From Pseudarthrobacter sp. NS4 (lineage in GTDB: Bacteria > Actinomycetota > Actinomycetes > Actinomycetales > Micrococcaceae), in assembly GCF_024758005.1 (NCBI RefSeq), contig NZ_CP103288.1:2418001-2482000 (forward strand): a stretch of 64,000 nucleotides of DNA, in the 5' to 3' direction. Positions 15,945 through 26,172 of this stretch are shown here, in pieces. The notes below the pieces were generated by a model. The model did no database searches. It saw only the letters and a program-made list of their open reading frames with translations, and was not told the origin of the DNA. The first letter of the stretch is position 1. Each line of letters opens with the position of its first letter. The translations under genes and the position numbers were made by a program.

Positions 15945-18900
15945 GTGACAGCACCAGCAGTGGCCTTTTCGGAAGCCGACTGGGAGGGCGCCGCGAAGGA
16001 GCGGCTCGGCGAGCTGGACTGGAAGCCCTTGGAGGGCCAGTCGATTGCGCCCGGCTCCGGGGAACGCGATTCGTGGTCCGAGCTTCTGATCCGGCCCCGC
16101 CTGCTCGCCGCCCTCCAGCGCCTCAATCCCGCCGTTCCCGCCCAGTACCTCCAGCAGGCACTGGCGGAAATCGCATCGCCCAAGTCGAACGACGCGATGG
16201 CCGAGAACCACCGCATCCACAACTGCCTCGTCGACGGCTACCGGCTGACCTACATCGACTCCGACGGCAACGAAGCCAACCCGACCATCCGGCTGGTCAG
16301 CCAGGCACCGGACCAGAACGACTGGCTCGCCGTCAACCAGGTCACCCTGGTGCAGGGCGACTACAAACGGCGCTTCGACGTCGTGCTCTACTGCAACGGC
16401 ATGCCCGTCAGCATCATCGAACTCAAGAAGGCCGGCAGCGCCCACGCCGACCTCCCCGGCGCCCACGCCCAGCTCCAGACCTACCTCCGCGAATTCCCCA
16501 TGGCGTTCCGCTTCTGCGTCTTCACCCTCGCCAGCGACGGGATCCAGGCCAAGTACGGTACGCCATTCACCCCTTTCAACCACTTCTCACCGTGGAATGT
16601 AGACGACGACGGCGTCCCCGTCCCCCAGGGCTACATGCTCGACGGCGATGCCGTCACCGCACTCGACACTGCGCTTGATGGCCTCTACAACCAGGAACGC
16701 TTCCTGCAGCTCACCCGCAACTTCACCGCCTTCGACCAGGGCCCCGGCGGTTTGGCAAAACGCATTGCCAAGCCGCACCAGTACTACGCCGTGACAAAGG
16801 CGGTCGCCAGCACCATCCAGGCCGTGGAAAGCAACGGCAAGGCCGGCGTCGTCTGGCACACCCAAGGCTCCGGCAAGTCCATGGAAATGGAACTGTATGC
16901 CAACATGGTGGCGCGTGCACCCAAGCTGAAGAACCCCACCGTCGTGGTCATCACCGACCGGAACGAGCTCGACGGCCAGCTGTATGAAGGCTTCGACCGC
17001 AGCCTGCTCCTCGCCGAATCGCCCAAGCAGATCAGGAAGCGCTCCGAACTGCGCGATGAGTTAAGCAACCGGACAACAGGCGGCATCTACTTCACCACCC
17101 TGCAGAAATTCGGCCGGAGCAAGTCCGAGAAGGACGCCGGCGCCGACCACCCGCTGCTGTCCGACCGGCGCAACATCATCGTGGTGGTGGACGAGGCGCA
17201 CCGCTCGCACTATGACGACCTGGACGGCTACGCCCGCCACCTGCGCGACGCACTCCCCCATGCCACGTTGATCGCATTCACCGGAACTCCGATCTCTTTC
17301 GATGACCGGAACACCCAGGACGTCTTCGGCGACTACATCGACATCTACGACCTGTCTCGGGCTGTGGAAGACGGCGCGACTGTGCCCGTGTACTTCGAGC
17401 CGCGGCTGATCAAGGTGGAACTTTCCGAAGGTGTCACGGAAGAGGACCTGGACAAATCCGCCGACGAACTGACCCTCGGCCTGGACGATACGGAACGTGC
17501 GCGCATCGAGGCGAGCGTCGCCGTCGTCAACGCCGTCTATGGTGCGCCGCAGCGCATCGCCGCGCTGGCCGAGGACCTGGTGGCGCACTGGGAAAACCGG
17601 CGCGAGCGGATGGGCAAGTTCATCGAGGCGCCGGGCAAGGCGATGATCGTGGGCGGGACGCGGGAGATCTGCGCGAAGCTGTACGCCGCGATTGTGGAGC
17701 TGCGCCCGGACTGGCATTCGGACGACCTGTCGAAGGGCAGGATCAAGGTGGTGTTCTCGGGCGATGCGACCGATGTGCCGCCGGTGTCCGACCATGTGCG
17801 CCGGGATTCGCTGAATGCCCAGGTCAAGGAGCGCCTCAAGAACGTCGACGACGAGCTGGAACTGGTCATCGTCAAGGACATGATGCTCACCGGCTACGAC
17901 TCTCCCCCGCTGCACACCCTGTACCTGGACCGACCCCTCAAGGGCGCGCTGCTCATGCAGACTCTGGCACGGGTGAACCGCACGTTCCGCGGCAAGGAGG
18001 ACGGGCTGCTGGTGGCGTACGCGCCGCTGGCAGAGAACCTTGCGAAGGCGCTGGGCGAGTACACGCAGTCGGACCGGGCGAACAAGCCGGTGGGCAAGAA
18101 CATCGACGAGGCCGTTGGGCTGACGGTTTCCCTGGTGGAGACGCTCCGCTCGCTGCTGGCCGGGTACGACTGGAAAGCCGTGCTGATGAAGGGCGGACCG
18201 AAGTCGTTCGTCAACGCAGTGACCGGAGCGGTCAGTTATCTGCGGAATCCTGCCACGCCGGGCAACCAGCCGGCGGACGGCGAAGAGTCGGTTGCAGCGA
18301 AGTACCGCAAGTTCTCCAGCCAGCTGTCCCGCGCATGGGCGCTGTGCTCCGGATCCGAGACGCTGGCTGAGCTGCGCCCCGAGATCCAGGTGTACGAGGA
18401 GATCCGCGTCTGGATGGCGAAGTACGACGCCGCCGACCGGCAGGCGAGCGGTGAGCCGGTGCCTGAGGAGATTCAGCGGCTGCTGGGGAACCTGATTGCG
18501 CAGGCGACGTCGTCCGGCGAGGTGCTGGACATCTACGACGCCGCCGGCATGCCGAAGCCGTCCCTGGATGACCTGACGCCGGAGTTCATTGCTAAGACCC
18601 AGAAGGCGCGGAACCCGCAACTGGCCATCGAGGCACTACGGAAGCTCATTGCCGATGAGTCCGCTTCCTCTACTCGGAACAACGTCATCCGGCAGCGGGC
18701 GTTCTCGGAGCGGATCACGGAGCTGATGAAGAAGTACACGAACCAGCAGTTAACGTCGGCTGAGGTGATTGCCGAGCTGGTGGAGCTGGCGCGTGAAGTG
18801 GCTGCTGAAGGCAAGCGCGGTGAGCAGTTCACTCCCCCACTGACTTCAGACGAGCTCGCATTCTACGATGCCGTGGCGCAGAACGAGTCTGCCGTGCAGG

Positions 18901-19133
18901 TCCAGGGCGAAGGCGTTCTGGCCGACATTGCGCGCGAGCTGGTTTCGGTGATGCGACGTGACGTGCGGACCGACTGGACTGTACGTGACGACGTTCGCGC
19001 CAAGCTGCGATCTTCGATCAAGCGACTTCTGGTCCGGTTTGGATACCCACCGGACAAGCAGCCCGAGGCCATCAAACTTGTCATGGAGCAGATGGAGTCC
19101 ATGGCGCCGCGTTTTGCCGAGAGCAGCGCATAA
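15945..19133 (+). CDS. hsdR: Type I restriction endonuclease subunit HsdR
   Basis: A 1062-residue translocating endonuclease, the motor and nuclease of the type I complex. The N-terminal nuclease domain (about 1-250) includes RFDVVLYCNGMPVSIIELKKAG, with the E-x-K core of PD-(D/E)XK nucleases. The SF2 helicase part has Walker A TQGSGKS (GSGKS at 308-312) and DEAH at 416-419, then helicase C-terminal motifs around MLTGYDSPPLHTLYLDRPLKGALLMQTLARVNR. The C-terminal helical region should contact HsdM/HsdS. Start at GTG 15945 with GGGGGAA upstream. It is separated from hsdS by 87 bases containing a strong hairpin. Confidence 0.95.
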   Translation: MTAPAVAFSEADWEGAAKERLGELDWKPLEGQSIAPGSGERDSWSELLIRPRLLAALQRLNPAVPAQYLQQALAEIASPKSNDAMAENHRIHNCLVDGYRLTYIDSDGNEANPTIRLVSQAPDQNDWLAVNQVTLVQGDYKRRFDVVLYCNGMPVSIIELKKAGSAHADLPGAHAQLQTYLREFPMAFRFCVFTLASDGIQAKYGTPFTPFNHFSPWNVDDDGVPVPQGYMLDGDAVTALDTALDGLYNQERFLQLTRNFTAFDQGPGGLAKRIAKPHQYYAVTKAVASTIQAVESNGKAGVVWHTQGSGKSMEMELYANMVARAPKLKNPTVVVITDRNELDGQLYEGFDRSLLLAESPKQIRKRSELRDELSNRTTGGIYFTTLQKFGRSKSEKDAGADHPLLSDRRNIIVVVDEAHRSHYDDLDGYARHLRDALPHATLIAFTGTPISFDDRNTQDVFGDYIDIYDLSRAVEDGATVPVYFEPRLIKVELSEGVTEEDLDKSADELTLGLDDTERARIEASVAVVNAVYGAPQRIAALAEDLVAHWENRRERMGKFIEAPGKAMIVGGTREICAKLYAAIVELRPDWHSDDLSKGRIKVVFSGDATDVPPVSDHVRRDSLNAQVKERLKNVDDELELVIVKDMMLTGYDSPPLHTLYLDRPLKGALLMQTLARVNRTFRGKEDGLLVAYAPLAENLAKALGEYTQSDRANKPVGKNIDEAVGLTVSLVETLRSLLAGYDWKAVLMKGGPKSFVNAVTGAVSYLRNPATPGNQPADGEESVAAKYRKFSSQLSRAWALCSGSETLAELRPEIQVYEEIRVWMAKYDAADRQASGEPVPEEIQRLLGNLIAQATSSGEVLDIYDAAGMPKPSLDDLTPEFIAKTQKARNPQLAIEALRKLIADESASSTRNNVIRQRAFSERITELMKKYTNQQLTSAEVIAELVELAREVAAEGKRGEQFTPPLTSDELAFYDAVAQNESAVQVQGEGVLADIARELVSVMRRDVRTDWTVRDDVRAKLRSSIKRLLVRFGYPPDKQPEAIKLVMEQMESMAPRFAESSA

Positions 19134-19264
19134 ATGAGGTGTTGCCACATTTCACGTTGCTCATGCCCACGTTCGTCGCGATCAAAAGTGCGCCTGGTCC
19201 TAGGTAGAGGCAGACCGTCTGACACGAAGATGCCGCCAGATATAGTCGCATCAAAGCATTCGCA

Positions 19265-19270
19265 TAGGCT
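19265..19270 (+). promoter_or_regulatory. -10 box for the gene at 19304
   Basis: TAGGCT matches the TANNNT -10 seen elsewhere in this window and would give a leader of about 27 nt. No clear -35 is visible. It suggests the ATPase gene can be transcribed independently of the hsd operon. Confidence 0.35.
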
Positions 19271-19303
19271 CGTTCCTCCCAGCAAAGTGAAAGCAAGTAA
19301 CGG

Positions 19304-21673
19304 ATGAAATCGATCTTCTTTGGATATCCAGAACGGCCCCACTCACAGGCAGAGTCCATGCGGACTACCGCCCGCCTGCTGATGGAACAAGGGTATGCAG
19401 AAACTGCGACCTGGGAGGCCCTAAGTGTAGGGGGCACCGTCGTCATTGACGAGGTGCTCAATGCCATCGACGAAGCGGACATGTGTGTTTTTGACATCAC
19501 TAGCATGAACCCGAATGTCCTCTTCGAAACGGGCTATGCCATCAGTCGCGGCAAGCAGGTCTGGCTGACGATCGACAGCTCCATACAAGCAGCATTCCCA
19601 TTGTGGAAAGAATTTTCGCTCCTCGGTCCCTTAGGCTTCACCCCCTACCGAAACAGTAATGAGTTGGTTAGCGAATTTCTAAGGGATGATCCGCTAGAAA
19701 CATTGGTGCCGATTTACGACTCGCTTATTGAACCCAGCCTTCCCGATACATCACTGCCTCGTCGTTCGATTTTGTACTGCACTACTTTCGAACCATTCGA
19801 GGCTTCAAATCGGCTCGATAATTTCATTGATGAAAGAAAGCAAAAAGGGCTGAATGTACTTGTTTCTGACCCCAAAGAGTCCAGCCTAAACCCAATCAAC
19901 TGGTATGCGCCGATTTTGCTTCGCTCCGCCGGCGTGCTGATCAGCTTCTCCGGAGCGCAACGGAACAAAGCCGAAATCCACAATAAGCGCCACTCATTAG
20001 TGGCGGGTCTGGCGGCAGGCTTCGAGATACCCATCCTATTGGTCGCAGAGAATGACTACCTAGCTCCATTTGATTACGAGTATCGGCTTCACACTTACGA
20101 TTCAAGCGATGAGTGCGTCGGTATCGCACGTAAATGGCTCAACAGCCTAGAGTTCGAACGCATATCATGGAAGAATGCACGTAGTGGCGTTTCAAACCGG
20201 CTAAAGCAAATCCGCTTTGGCGAACATGTAGCAGAAAATGAAAGCGACAGCCTCGGAGATTACTTCATCGAGACCGCAGCATATGGAGACGTCGTCCTCG
20301 CCCGTAATGCGATATTTATCGGGCACCGCGGGACGGGCAAAACAGCAAATGCCCTGCAGGCCTTTGTCGCGGTTAAGGAAAACAAGAACAACCTTGCAGT
20401 TCTAATCAAGCCGCCTGGGTTCGAATTTTCAGCAATTATGCATCTGGTAAGCAAACTACCAAGAGTCCAACACGAATATTTCTTCGACGCATTGTGGCGG
20501 TTTGTCGTGCAGACGGAGATAAGCAGCGCGGTCCTGAAGAGTATCGAGGACAGGCTATCAGGCGTGCCTCGGACCCAAGCGGAATCAGAGTTTGTTAATT
20601 ATGTAGACGGCACCCCCTTCAACATACGATCCGACATCTCGGTCCGCATTGATCAGGCTCTAGATGCCCTCCTCCTCACTCTCGGGGACACGACGACACT
20701 CGAAACGAACCGCGACCACATAAACGAAGCATTTCATTCAAATGCTCTTGCCGAGCTGCGTCATAATCTTGGGCCCGTACTCAAAGATCGTACGCGAGTT
20801 GCTGTGTTTGTCGATAATTTGGACAAAGGATGGGAAAAGGGTGCTGATTTCAATGTGATGGCACGCTTCATATTGGGGCTCCTGGTCGCAGAGGGGCGAC
20901 TGGCTCAAGACTTCGCTCGGCACGATTCTTGGCGGGATAAGATCAAATTGACTGTAGCTATCTTCCTCCGCAGTGATATATACACTTACTTGGCAATCGA
21001 AGCGCGAGAACCCGACAAGCTCCCTATTTCAACTGTCGTATGGAGAGACAGGCAGACGTTACTTTCGGTGATTGAAGAACGTTTCTTGGCGAGCCGTTAT
21101 AGTCGCGGCGACTCCGAGGAGCTATGGACTCAGTATTTCTGCGGGACGGTCAGCGGCATCGGCGTCAAGGAATACCTCGGGAAGGTTGTCTTGCCTCGTC
21201 CGCGAGACATCGTCTACTTCTGCAATGCTGCTGTGGGAAGAGCCATAGACAGACGCCATGAGAGGGTTGAAGAAGATGATTTCCTGGCAGCGGAGGAGAC
21301 ATATTCGCGATACGCGTACGAAGCCCTTTTGGTTGAGAACGGAGTAACGATTCCAGAAATGGAAGAAGCTCTTTTCGGTTTTCTCGGCTGCAGGCACATT
21401 CTCAGCGTAGGTGAAGCAAAACGAGCTATCCTTAACGCTGGCGTCGCCGACTCCCGCGTTGACGCACTACTAAGAAAACTTGTATCCATGTCGTTCCTTG
21501 GGATTGAAACGCGACAAGGCGAATTCACGTATCCCGAAGCGGGAATCGACCTAAAAAGAAGTATGAAACTGGCTAGTATTTTGGAGCCCTCAACTGAATC
21601 CCAGAGAGTCGCTGTTCATCCAGCCTTCTTCAACTTCCTTGCTGTGGAACGGAACGCTACTGAAGGAATTTAG
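19304..21673 (+). CDS. Two TIR/nucleoside-hydrolase-like domains fused to an Sll1717-type P-loop ATPase
   Basis: A 789-residue protein. Residues 1-130 (MKSIFFGYPERP...EADMCVFDITSM, then NPNVLFETGYA at 69-79 with a likely active Glu at 75) resemble the nucleoside deoxyribosyltransferase/TIR-like NAD-hydrolase fold. Residues about 150-275 look like a second, related fold ending in HNKRHSLVAGLAAGFEIPILLV and LAPFDYEYRL. Residues about 305-700 carry a P-loop ATPase: FGEHVAENESD, Walker A GHRGTGKT (340-347), Walker B-like VFVDNLD (D504, D507). The last 80 residues look like a winged helix. GC is clearly lower than its neighbours, implying transfer. The position beside a type I restriction locus suggests an antiphage sensor-effector; this is inference. 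Confidence 0.8.
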   Translation: MKSIFFGYPERPHSQAESMRTTARLLMEQGYAETATWEALSVGGTVVIDEVLNAIDEADMCVFDITSMNPNVLFETGYAISRGKQVWLTIDSSIQAAFPLWKEFSLLGPLGFTPYRNSNELVSEFLRDDPLETLVPIYDSLIEPSLPDTSLPRRSILYCTTFEPFEASNRLDNFIDERKQKGLNVLVSDPKESSLNPINWYAPILLRSAGVLISFSGAQRNKAEIHNKRHSLVAGLAAGFEIPILLVAENDYLAPFDYEYRLHTYDSSDECVGIARKWLNSLEFERISWKNARSGVSNRLKQIRFGEHVAENESDSLGDYFIETAAYGDVVLARNAIFIGHRGTGKTANALQAFVAVKENKNNLAVLIKPPGFEFSAIMHLVSKLPRVQHEYFFDALWRFVVQTEISSAVLKSIEDRLSGVPRTQAESEFVNYVDGTPFNIRSDISVRIDQALDALLLTLGDTTTLETNRDHINEAFHSNALAELRHNLGPVLKDRTRVAVFVDNLDKGWEKGADFNVMARFILGLLVAEGRLAQDFARHDSWRDKIKLTVAIFLRSDIYTYLAIEAREPDKLPISTVVWRDRQTLLSVIEERFLASRYSRGDSEELWTQYFCGTVSGIGVKEYLGKVVLPRPRDIVYFCNAAVGRAIDRRHERVEEDDFLAAEETYSRYAYEALLVENGVTIPEMEEALFGFLGCRHILSVGEAKRAILNAGVADSRVDALLRKLVSMSFLGIETRQGEFTYPEAGIDLKRSMKLASILEPSTESQRVAVHPAFFNFLAVERNATEGI

Positions 21674-21729
21674 TTTTTGATTCTCCGAAGGCCATTAGTC
21701 GCCTGGTCGGGATGAAGCCCAAGGTAACC

Positions 21730-21767
21730 GGAGCCCTGTGCTGCACTGTATTGCAGAACAGGGCTCC
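21730..21767. terminator. Likely shared hairpin terminator between convergent genes
   Basis: GGAGCCCTGT (21730-21739) pairs with ACAGGGCTCC (21758-21767), and the loop holds a second pairing, CTGCA with TGCAG. It sits between the convergent ATPase gene and nrdF. Poor T tracts make efficiency uncertain. Confidence 0.55.
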
Positions 21768-21831
21768 TGCTTCAATCAGTTGCATCAGTCCCGGGAGCGT
21801 TATTCGCAAGTAAGACGGAGAGGCAAGAAAC

Positions 21832-22839
<1,008 letters not shown>

Positions 22840-22846
22840 TTAAAGC

Positions 22847-22878
22847 GTACGACGGCGGGCGGGCACCCGCCGTCGTAC
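22847..22878 (-). terminator. Intercistronic hairpin between nrdE and nrdF
   Basis: GTACGACGGCGGG and CCCGCCGTCGTAC form a perfect 13-bp stem with a 6-base loop in the 91-base gap. On the minus strand it is followed by GCTTTAACTTAG, a weak U-rich run, so it may partly stop transcription or stabilise the upstream message. Confidence 0.5.
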
Positions 22879-22897
22879 TGGCACATTTAGTTGAAAA

Positions 22898-25018
22898 TTA
22901 AAGCATGCAGGAAACGCAACCCTCTACCTCAGTCCCTTCCAGCGCGAGCTGGCGGAGACGGATGTAGTAGATGGTCTTGATGCCCTTCTTCCAGGCGTAG
23001 ATCTGGGCCTTGTTGATGTCGCGCGTGGTGGCGGTGTCCTTGAAGAACAGCGTCAGGGACAGGCCCTGGTCCACGTGCTGGGTGGCAGCGGCGTAGGTGT
23101 CAATGACCTTCTCGTAGCCGATCTCGTACGCGTCCTGGTAGTACTCCAGGTTGTCGTTCGTCAGGTACGGCGCCGGGTAGTACACGCGGCCCAGCTTGCC
23201 TTCCTTGCGGATCTCAATCTTGGACGCCACCGGGTGGATCGAGGAGGTGGAGTTGTTGATGTAGGAGATCGAGCCGGTGGGCGGAACGGCCTGCAGGTTC
23301 TGGTTGTAAATGCCGTGCTCCATGACCGAAGCCTTCAGCGCCAGCCAGTCAGCCTGCGTGGGGATGTGCACGTTCTTGAACAGCTCCGCAACCTTCTCAG
23401 TCTGCGGCACCCATTCCTGCTCCGTGTACTTGTCGAAGAACTCGCCGGAGGCGTACTTGGACTTCTCGAAGCCGCCGAAGGTCTGGCCGGTCTCGATGGC
23501 CAGGAGGTTGGAGGCGCGGACAGCGTGGTACACCACCGAGTAGAAGTAGATGTTGGTGAAGTCCAGGCCCTCTTCAGAACCGTAGTGCACCCGCTCGCGC
23601 GCCAGGTAACCGTGCAGGTTCATCTGGCCCAGGCCGATCGCGTGGCTCTGGTCGTTGCCCTTGGCGATGGACGGCACCGAGGTGATGTTGGACATGTCCG
23701 AGACAGCCGAGAGTGACCGGATGGCCGTCTCGATGGTCAGGCCGAAGTCCGGGCTGTCCATGGTCTTGGCGATGTTCAGCGAGCCCAGGTTGCAGGAGAT
23801 GTCCTTGCCGGTGTCGGCGTAGGACAGGTCATCGTTGTACGTGGTGGGCTGGGAGACCTGGAGGATCTCCGAGCACAGGTTGGACATGATGATCTTGCCG
23901 TCGATCGGGTTGGCCCGGTTCACGGTGTCCTCGAACATGATGTACGGGTAGCCGGACTCGAACTGGATCTCGGCGAGGGTCTGGAAGAACTCCCGGGCCT
24001 TGATCTTGGTCTTCTTGATCCGGGAATCATCCACCATCTCGTAGTACTTCTCGGTGACCGAGACGTCGGAGAACGGCATGCCGTAGACGCGCTCGACGTC
24101 GTACGGCGAGAACAGGTACATGTCCTCGTCCTTCTTGGCCAGCTCGAACGTGATGTCCGGGATGACAACGCCCAGCGAGAGGGTCTTGATGCGAATCTTC
24201 TCGTCCGCGTTCTCGCGCTTGGTGTCCAGGAAGCGGTAGATGTCCGGGTGATGCGCGTGCAGGTACACGGCACCGGCACCCTGGCGGGCACCGAGCTGGT
24301 TGGCGTAGGAGAAGCTGTCTTCGAGAAGCTTCATCACGGGGATGACGCCGGAGGACTGGTTCTCGATCTGCTTGATGGGCGCGCCCACCTCGCGGATGTT
24401 GGTCAGCGCAAAGGCCACGCCGCCACCGCGCTTGGACAGCTGAAGCGCAGAGTTGATGGACCGGCCGATCGACTCCATGTTGTCTTCGATGCGCAGCAGG
24501 AAGCAGGAGACCAGCTCGCCGCGCTGCTTCTTGCCGGCATTCAGGAACGTGGGCGTGGCCGGCTGGAAGCGGCCCTCGATGATCTCGTCCACCATCTGCA
24601 GGGCGAGCTGCTCATTGCCGCGGGCCAGGTGCAGGGCAACCATGCAGACGCGGTCCTCGTAGCGCTCCAGGAAGCGCTTGCCGTCAAAGGTCTTCAACGT
24701 GTAGGACGTGTAGAACTTGAACGCGCCCAGGAACGTTTCGAACCGGAACTTCTTCTTGTACGCACGGTTGAACAGCTCGCGGATGAAGTTCATCGTGTAC
24801 TGGTCAAGCGTCTCGCGCTCGTAGTACTCGTTCTTCACCAGGTACTCGAGCTTCTCCTCCAGGTCATGGAAGAAGACGGTGTTGTTGTTCACATGTTGCA
24901 GGAAGTACTGGTGTGCAGCCTCGCGGTCAGCCTCAAACTGGATCTCGCCGTTGGGGCCGTACAGGTTCAGCATGGCGTTCAGCTCGTGATAGCCCAGGCC
25001 TTTGTAGGCGGCCGGCAT
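22898..25018 (-). CDS. nrdE: Class Ib ribonucleotide reductase alpha subunit NrdE
   Basis: A 706-residue catalytic subunit that reduces ribonucleoside diphosphates. It contains the N-terminal all-alpha segment ([17 protein letters not shown]), the ten-stranded barrel with CSEILQ and NLGSLN active-site loops, and a C-terminal cysteine pair (EGCVSC) that takes electrons from NrdH. The ATG at 25018 gives the usual family length and starts 20 bases after the nrdI stop. A TTG at 25069, overlapping the nrdI end, is an alternative. The longest frame, to 25153, is not credible. Confidence 0.95.
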   Translation of the reverse strand: MPAAYKGLGYHELNAMLNLYGPNGEIQFEADREAAHQYFLQHVNNNTVFFHDLEEKLEYLVKNEYYERETLDQYTMNFIRELFNRAYKKKFRFETFLGAFKFYTSYTLKTFDGKRFLERYEDRVCMVALHLARGNEQLALQMVDEIIEGRFQPATPTFLNAGKKQRGELVSCFLLRIEDNMESIGRSINSALQLSKRGGGVAFALTNIREVGAPIKQIENQSSGVIPVMKLLEDSFSYANQLGARQGAGAVYLHAHHPDIYRFLDTKRENADEKIRIKTLSLGVVIPDITFELAKKDEDMYLFSPYDVERVYGMPFSDVSVTEKYYEMVDDSRIKKTKIKAREFFQTLAEIQFESGYPYIMFEDTVNRANPIDGKIIMSNLCSEILQVSQPTTYNDDLSYADTGKDISCNLGSLNIAKTMDSPDFGLTIETAIRSLSAVSDMSNITSVPSIAKGNDQSHAIGLGQMNLHGYLARERVHYGSEEGLDFTNIYFYSVVYHAVRASNLLAIETGQTFGGFEKSKYASGEFFDKYTEQEWVPQTEKVAELFKNVHIPTQADWLALKASVMEHGIYNQNLQAVPPTGSISYINNSTSSIHPVASKIEIRKEGKLGRVYYPAPYLTNDNLEYYQDAYEIGYEKVIDTYAAATQHVDQGLSLTLFFKDTATTRDINKAQIYAWKKGIKTIYYIRLRQLALEGTEVEGCVSCML

Positions 25019-25038
25019 CTCGGGCTTTTGGGCCCTGG

Positions 25039-25533
25039 TTACTTCTGTGTCTGCGACAGTCGTGTCCAAAACGTGTCCAATCCATTGTTTACGCGGGCCA
25101 CGTCTTCTGGCGTGCCCATTAATTCGAAGCGGTAGAGGTGCGGTACTCCGCACTTGGCGGCGATGATGTCCCCCGCCATGCAGTAGTTGTCCCCGAAGTT
25201 AGTGTTGCCGGCACCGATGACCCCGCGGAGCAGTTGCCTGTTCTGCGGGTTGTTCAGGAACCGGATGACCTGCTTGGGGACGGAGCCCTCTCCCCCGGTG
25301 CCGCCGTACGTGGGCACCACCAGCACAAACGGCCGGGTGGCGAGAAGGGGTGCATCCTTGGCTAAAAGCGGAATCCGGGCCACGTCACGGCCAAGCTTCG
25401 AGACAAAGCGGCTGGTGTTCCCGGATGCCGAGGAGAAGTAGATGAGCTGGCTGCCGGTGACAACCGGCGGGACAGGCCGGGAGGATTCCACGCGCTGAGC
25501 CACGTGGGAGTCCTGTGCTGTTGGTGCTGCCAT
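25039..25533 (-). CDS. nrdI: Flavodoxin-like ribonucleotide reductase activase NrdI
   Basis: A 164-residue FMN protein that activates the dimanganese cofactor of NrdF. The FMN loop [11 protein letters not shown] is at about residues 35-45, with [17 protein letters not shown] and [12 protein letters not shown] further on, all typical of NrdI. The ATG at 25533 has a good GAGGTGA site and is preferred over the longer frame to 25668. It is slightly longer than enterobacterial NrdI because of a polar N-terminal extension, as in other actinobacteria. Confidence 0.95.
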   Translation of the reverse strand: MAAPTAQDSHVAQRVESSRPVPPVVTGSQLIYFSSASGNTSRFVSKLGRDVARIPLLAKDAPLLATRPFVLVVPTYGGTGGEGSVPKQVIRFLNNPQNRQLLRGVIGAGNTNFGDNYCMAGDIIAAKCGVPHLYRFELMGTPEDVARVNNGLDTFWTRLSQTQK

Positions 25534-25579
25534 GGGAGTCACCTCAGCTGCTTGATGGTTGCCGGCAGGGAAAGGGTCC

Positions 25580-25825
25580 CTATGCCACAGAGGAAACAGC
25601 GGAGAGAGCCAGTTCCTCGATCTTGTCCGGGCGGAAGCCTGACCAGTGGTCCTGGTCCGTGACCACAACGGGTGCCTGCATGTAGCCCAATGCCTTCAGG
25701 CGCTCAAGGGCCTCGGCGTCCTGGGAGATGTCAACGCTCTGGTAGGTGATGCCCTTTTTGTCGAGCGCCCGGTAGGTGGCGTTGCACTGAACACACGCAG
25801 GTTTCGTGTAAACCGTTACGGTCAT
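25580..25825 (-). CDS. nrdH: Glutaredoxin-like protein NrdH
   Basis: An 81-residue redox protein that delivers electrons to NrdE. It begins [14 protein letters not shown] with the CxxC active site at residues 11-14, and contains [11 protein letters not shown] near the C-terminus as in NrdH proteins that accept thioredoxin reductase. The ATG at 25825 is preceded by AAGGGGACAGG. First gene of nrdHIEF; the palindrome at 25884-25900 lies just upstream. Confidence 0.95.
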   Translation of the reverse strand: MTVTVYTKPACVQCNATYRALDKKGITYQSVDISQDAEALERLKALGYMQAPVVVTDQDHWSGFRPDKIEELALSAVSSVA

Positions 25826-26172
25826 GGTTCCTGTCCCCTTTTCTGGAAAACTTGCTCGTCCGGTGTCCCCGCCCAAGCTGTACCTAGATACTACATCTAG
25901 TGCAGACGCCTCTTTGGAACCCCAAGATGATGTATTACAAGTATGTCATTTTATGCACTTTTAATCCACAGGCAGGTGCCCTCAAAATGTCCGGAATCCC
26001 GCCGATTTTGTGGACACCATCCACATCCTGTGGAGTACTTAGCCACATTTACCGCCCAGCGTGTCGGCGAAAAGGCGGCGTGTCGGGAACGCACCCAGGC
26101 CGTGTCGAAGCCCACAGCACACCACACCGGAGGCACCATCCCGGCACCCAAATCCGAACGCCCGGAATCCCC
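25826..26172. other. nrd promoter region and gap
   Basis: About 350 bases with no supported gene. The half next to nrdH is AT-richer and contains the palindrome at 25884-25900; the rest is the downstream region of the regulator gene ending at 26173. No clear terminator is seen. Confidence 0.35.
25884..25900 (-). promoter_or_regulatory. Candidate NrdR box upstream of nrdH
   Basis: CTAGAT and ATCTAG flank a 5-base centre, within a longer partly symmetric ACTAGATGTAGTATCTAGGT (minus strand). NrdR boxes are AT-rich palindromes with TAG/CTA ends in front of ribonucleotide reductase genes, so the position fits. The nrdR gene itself is not in the window. Confidence 0.45.
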
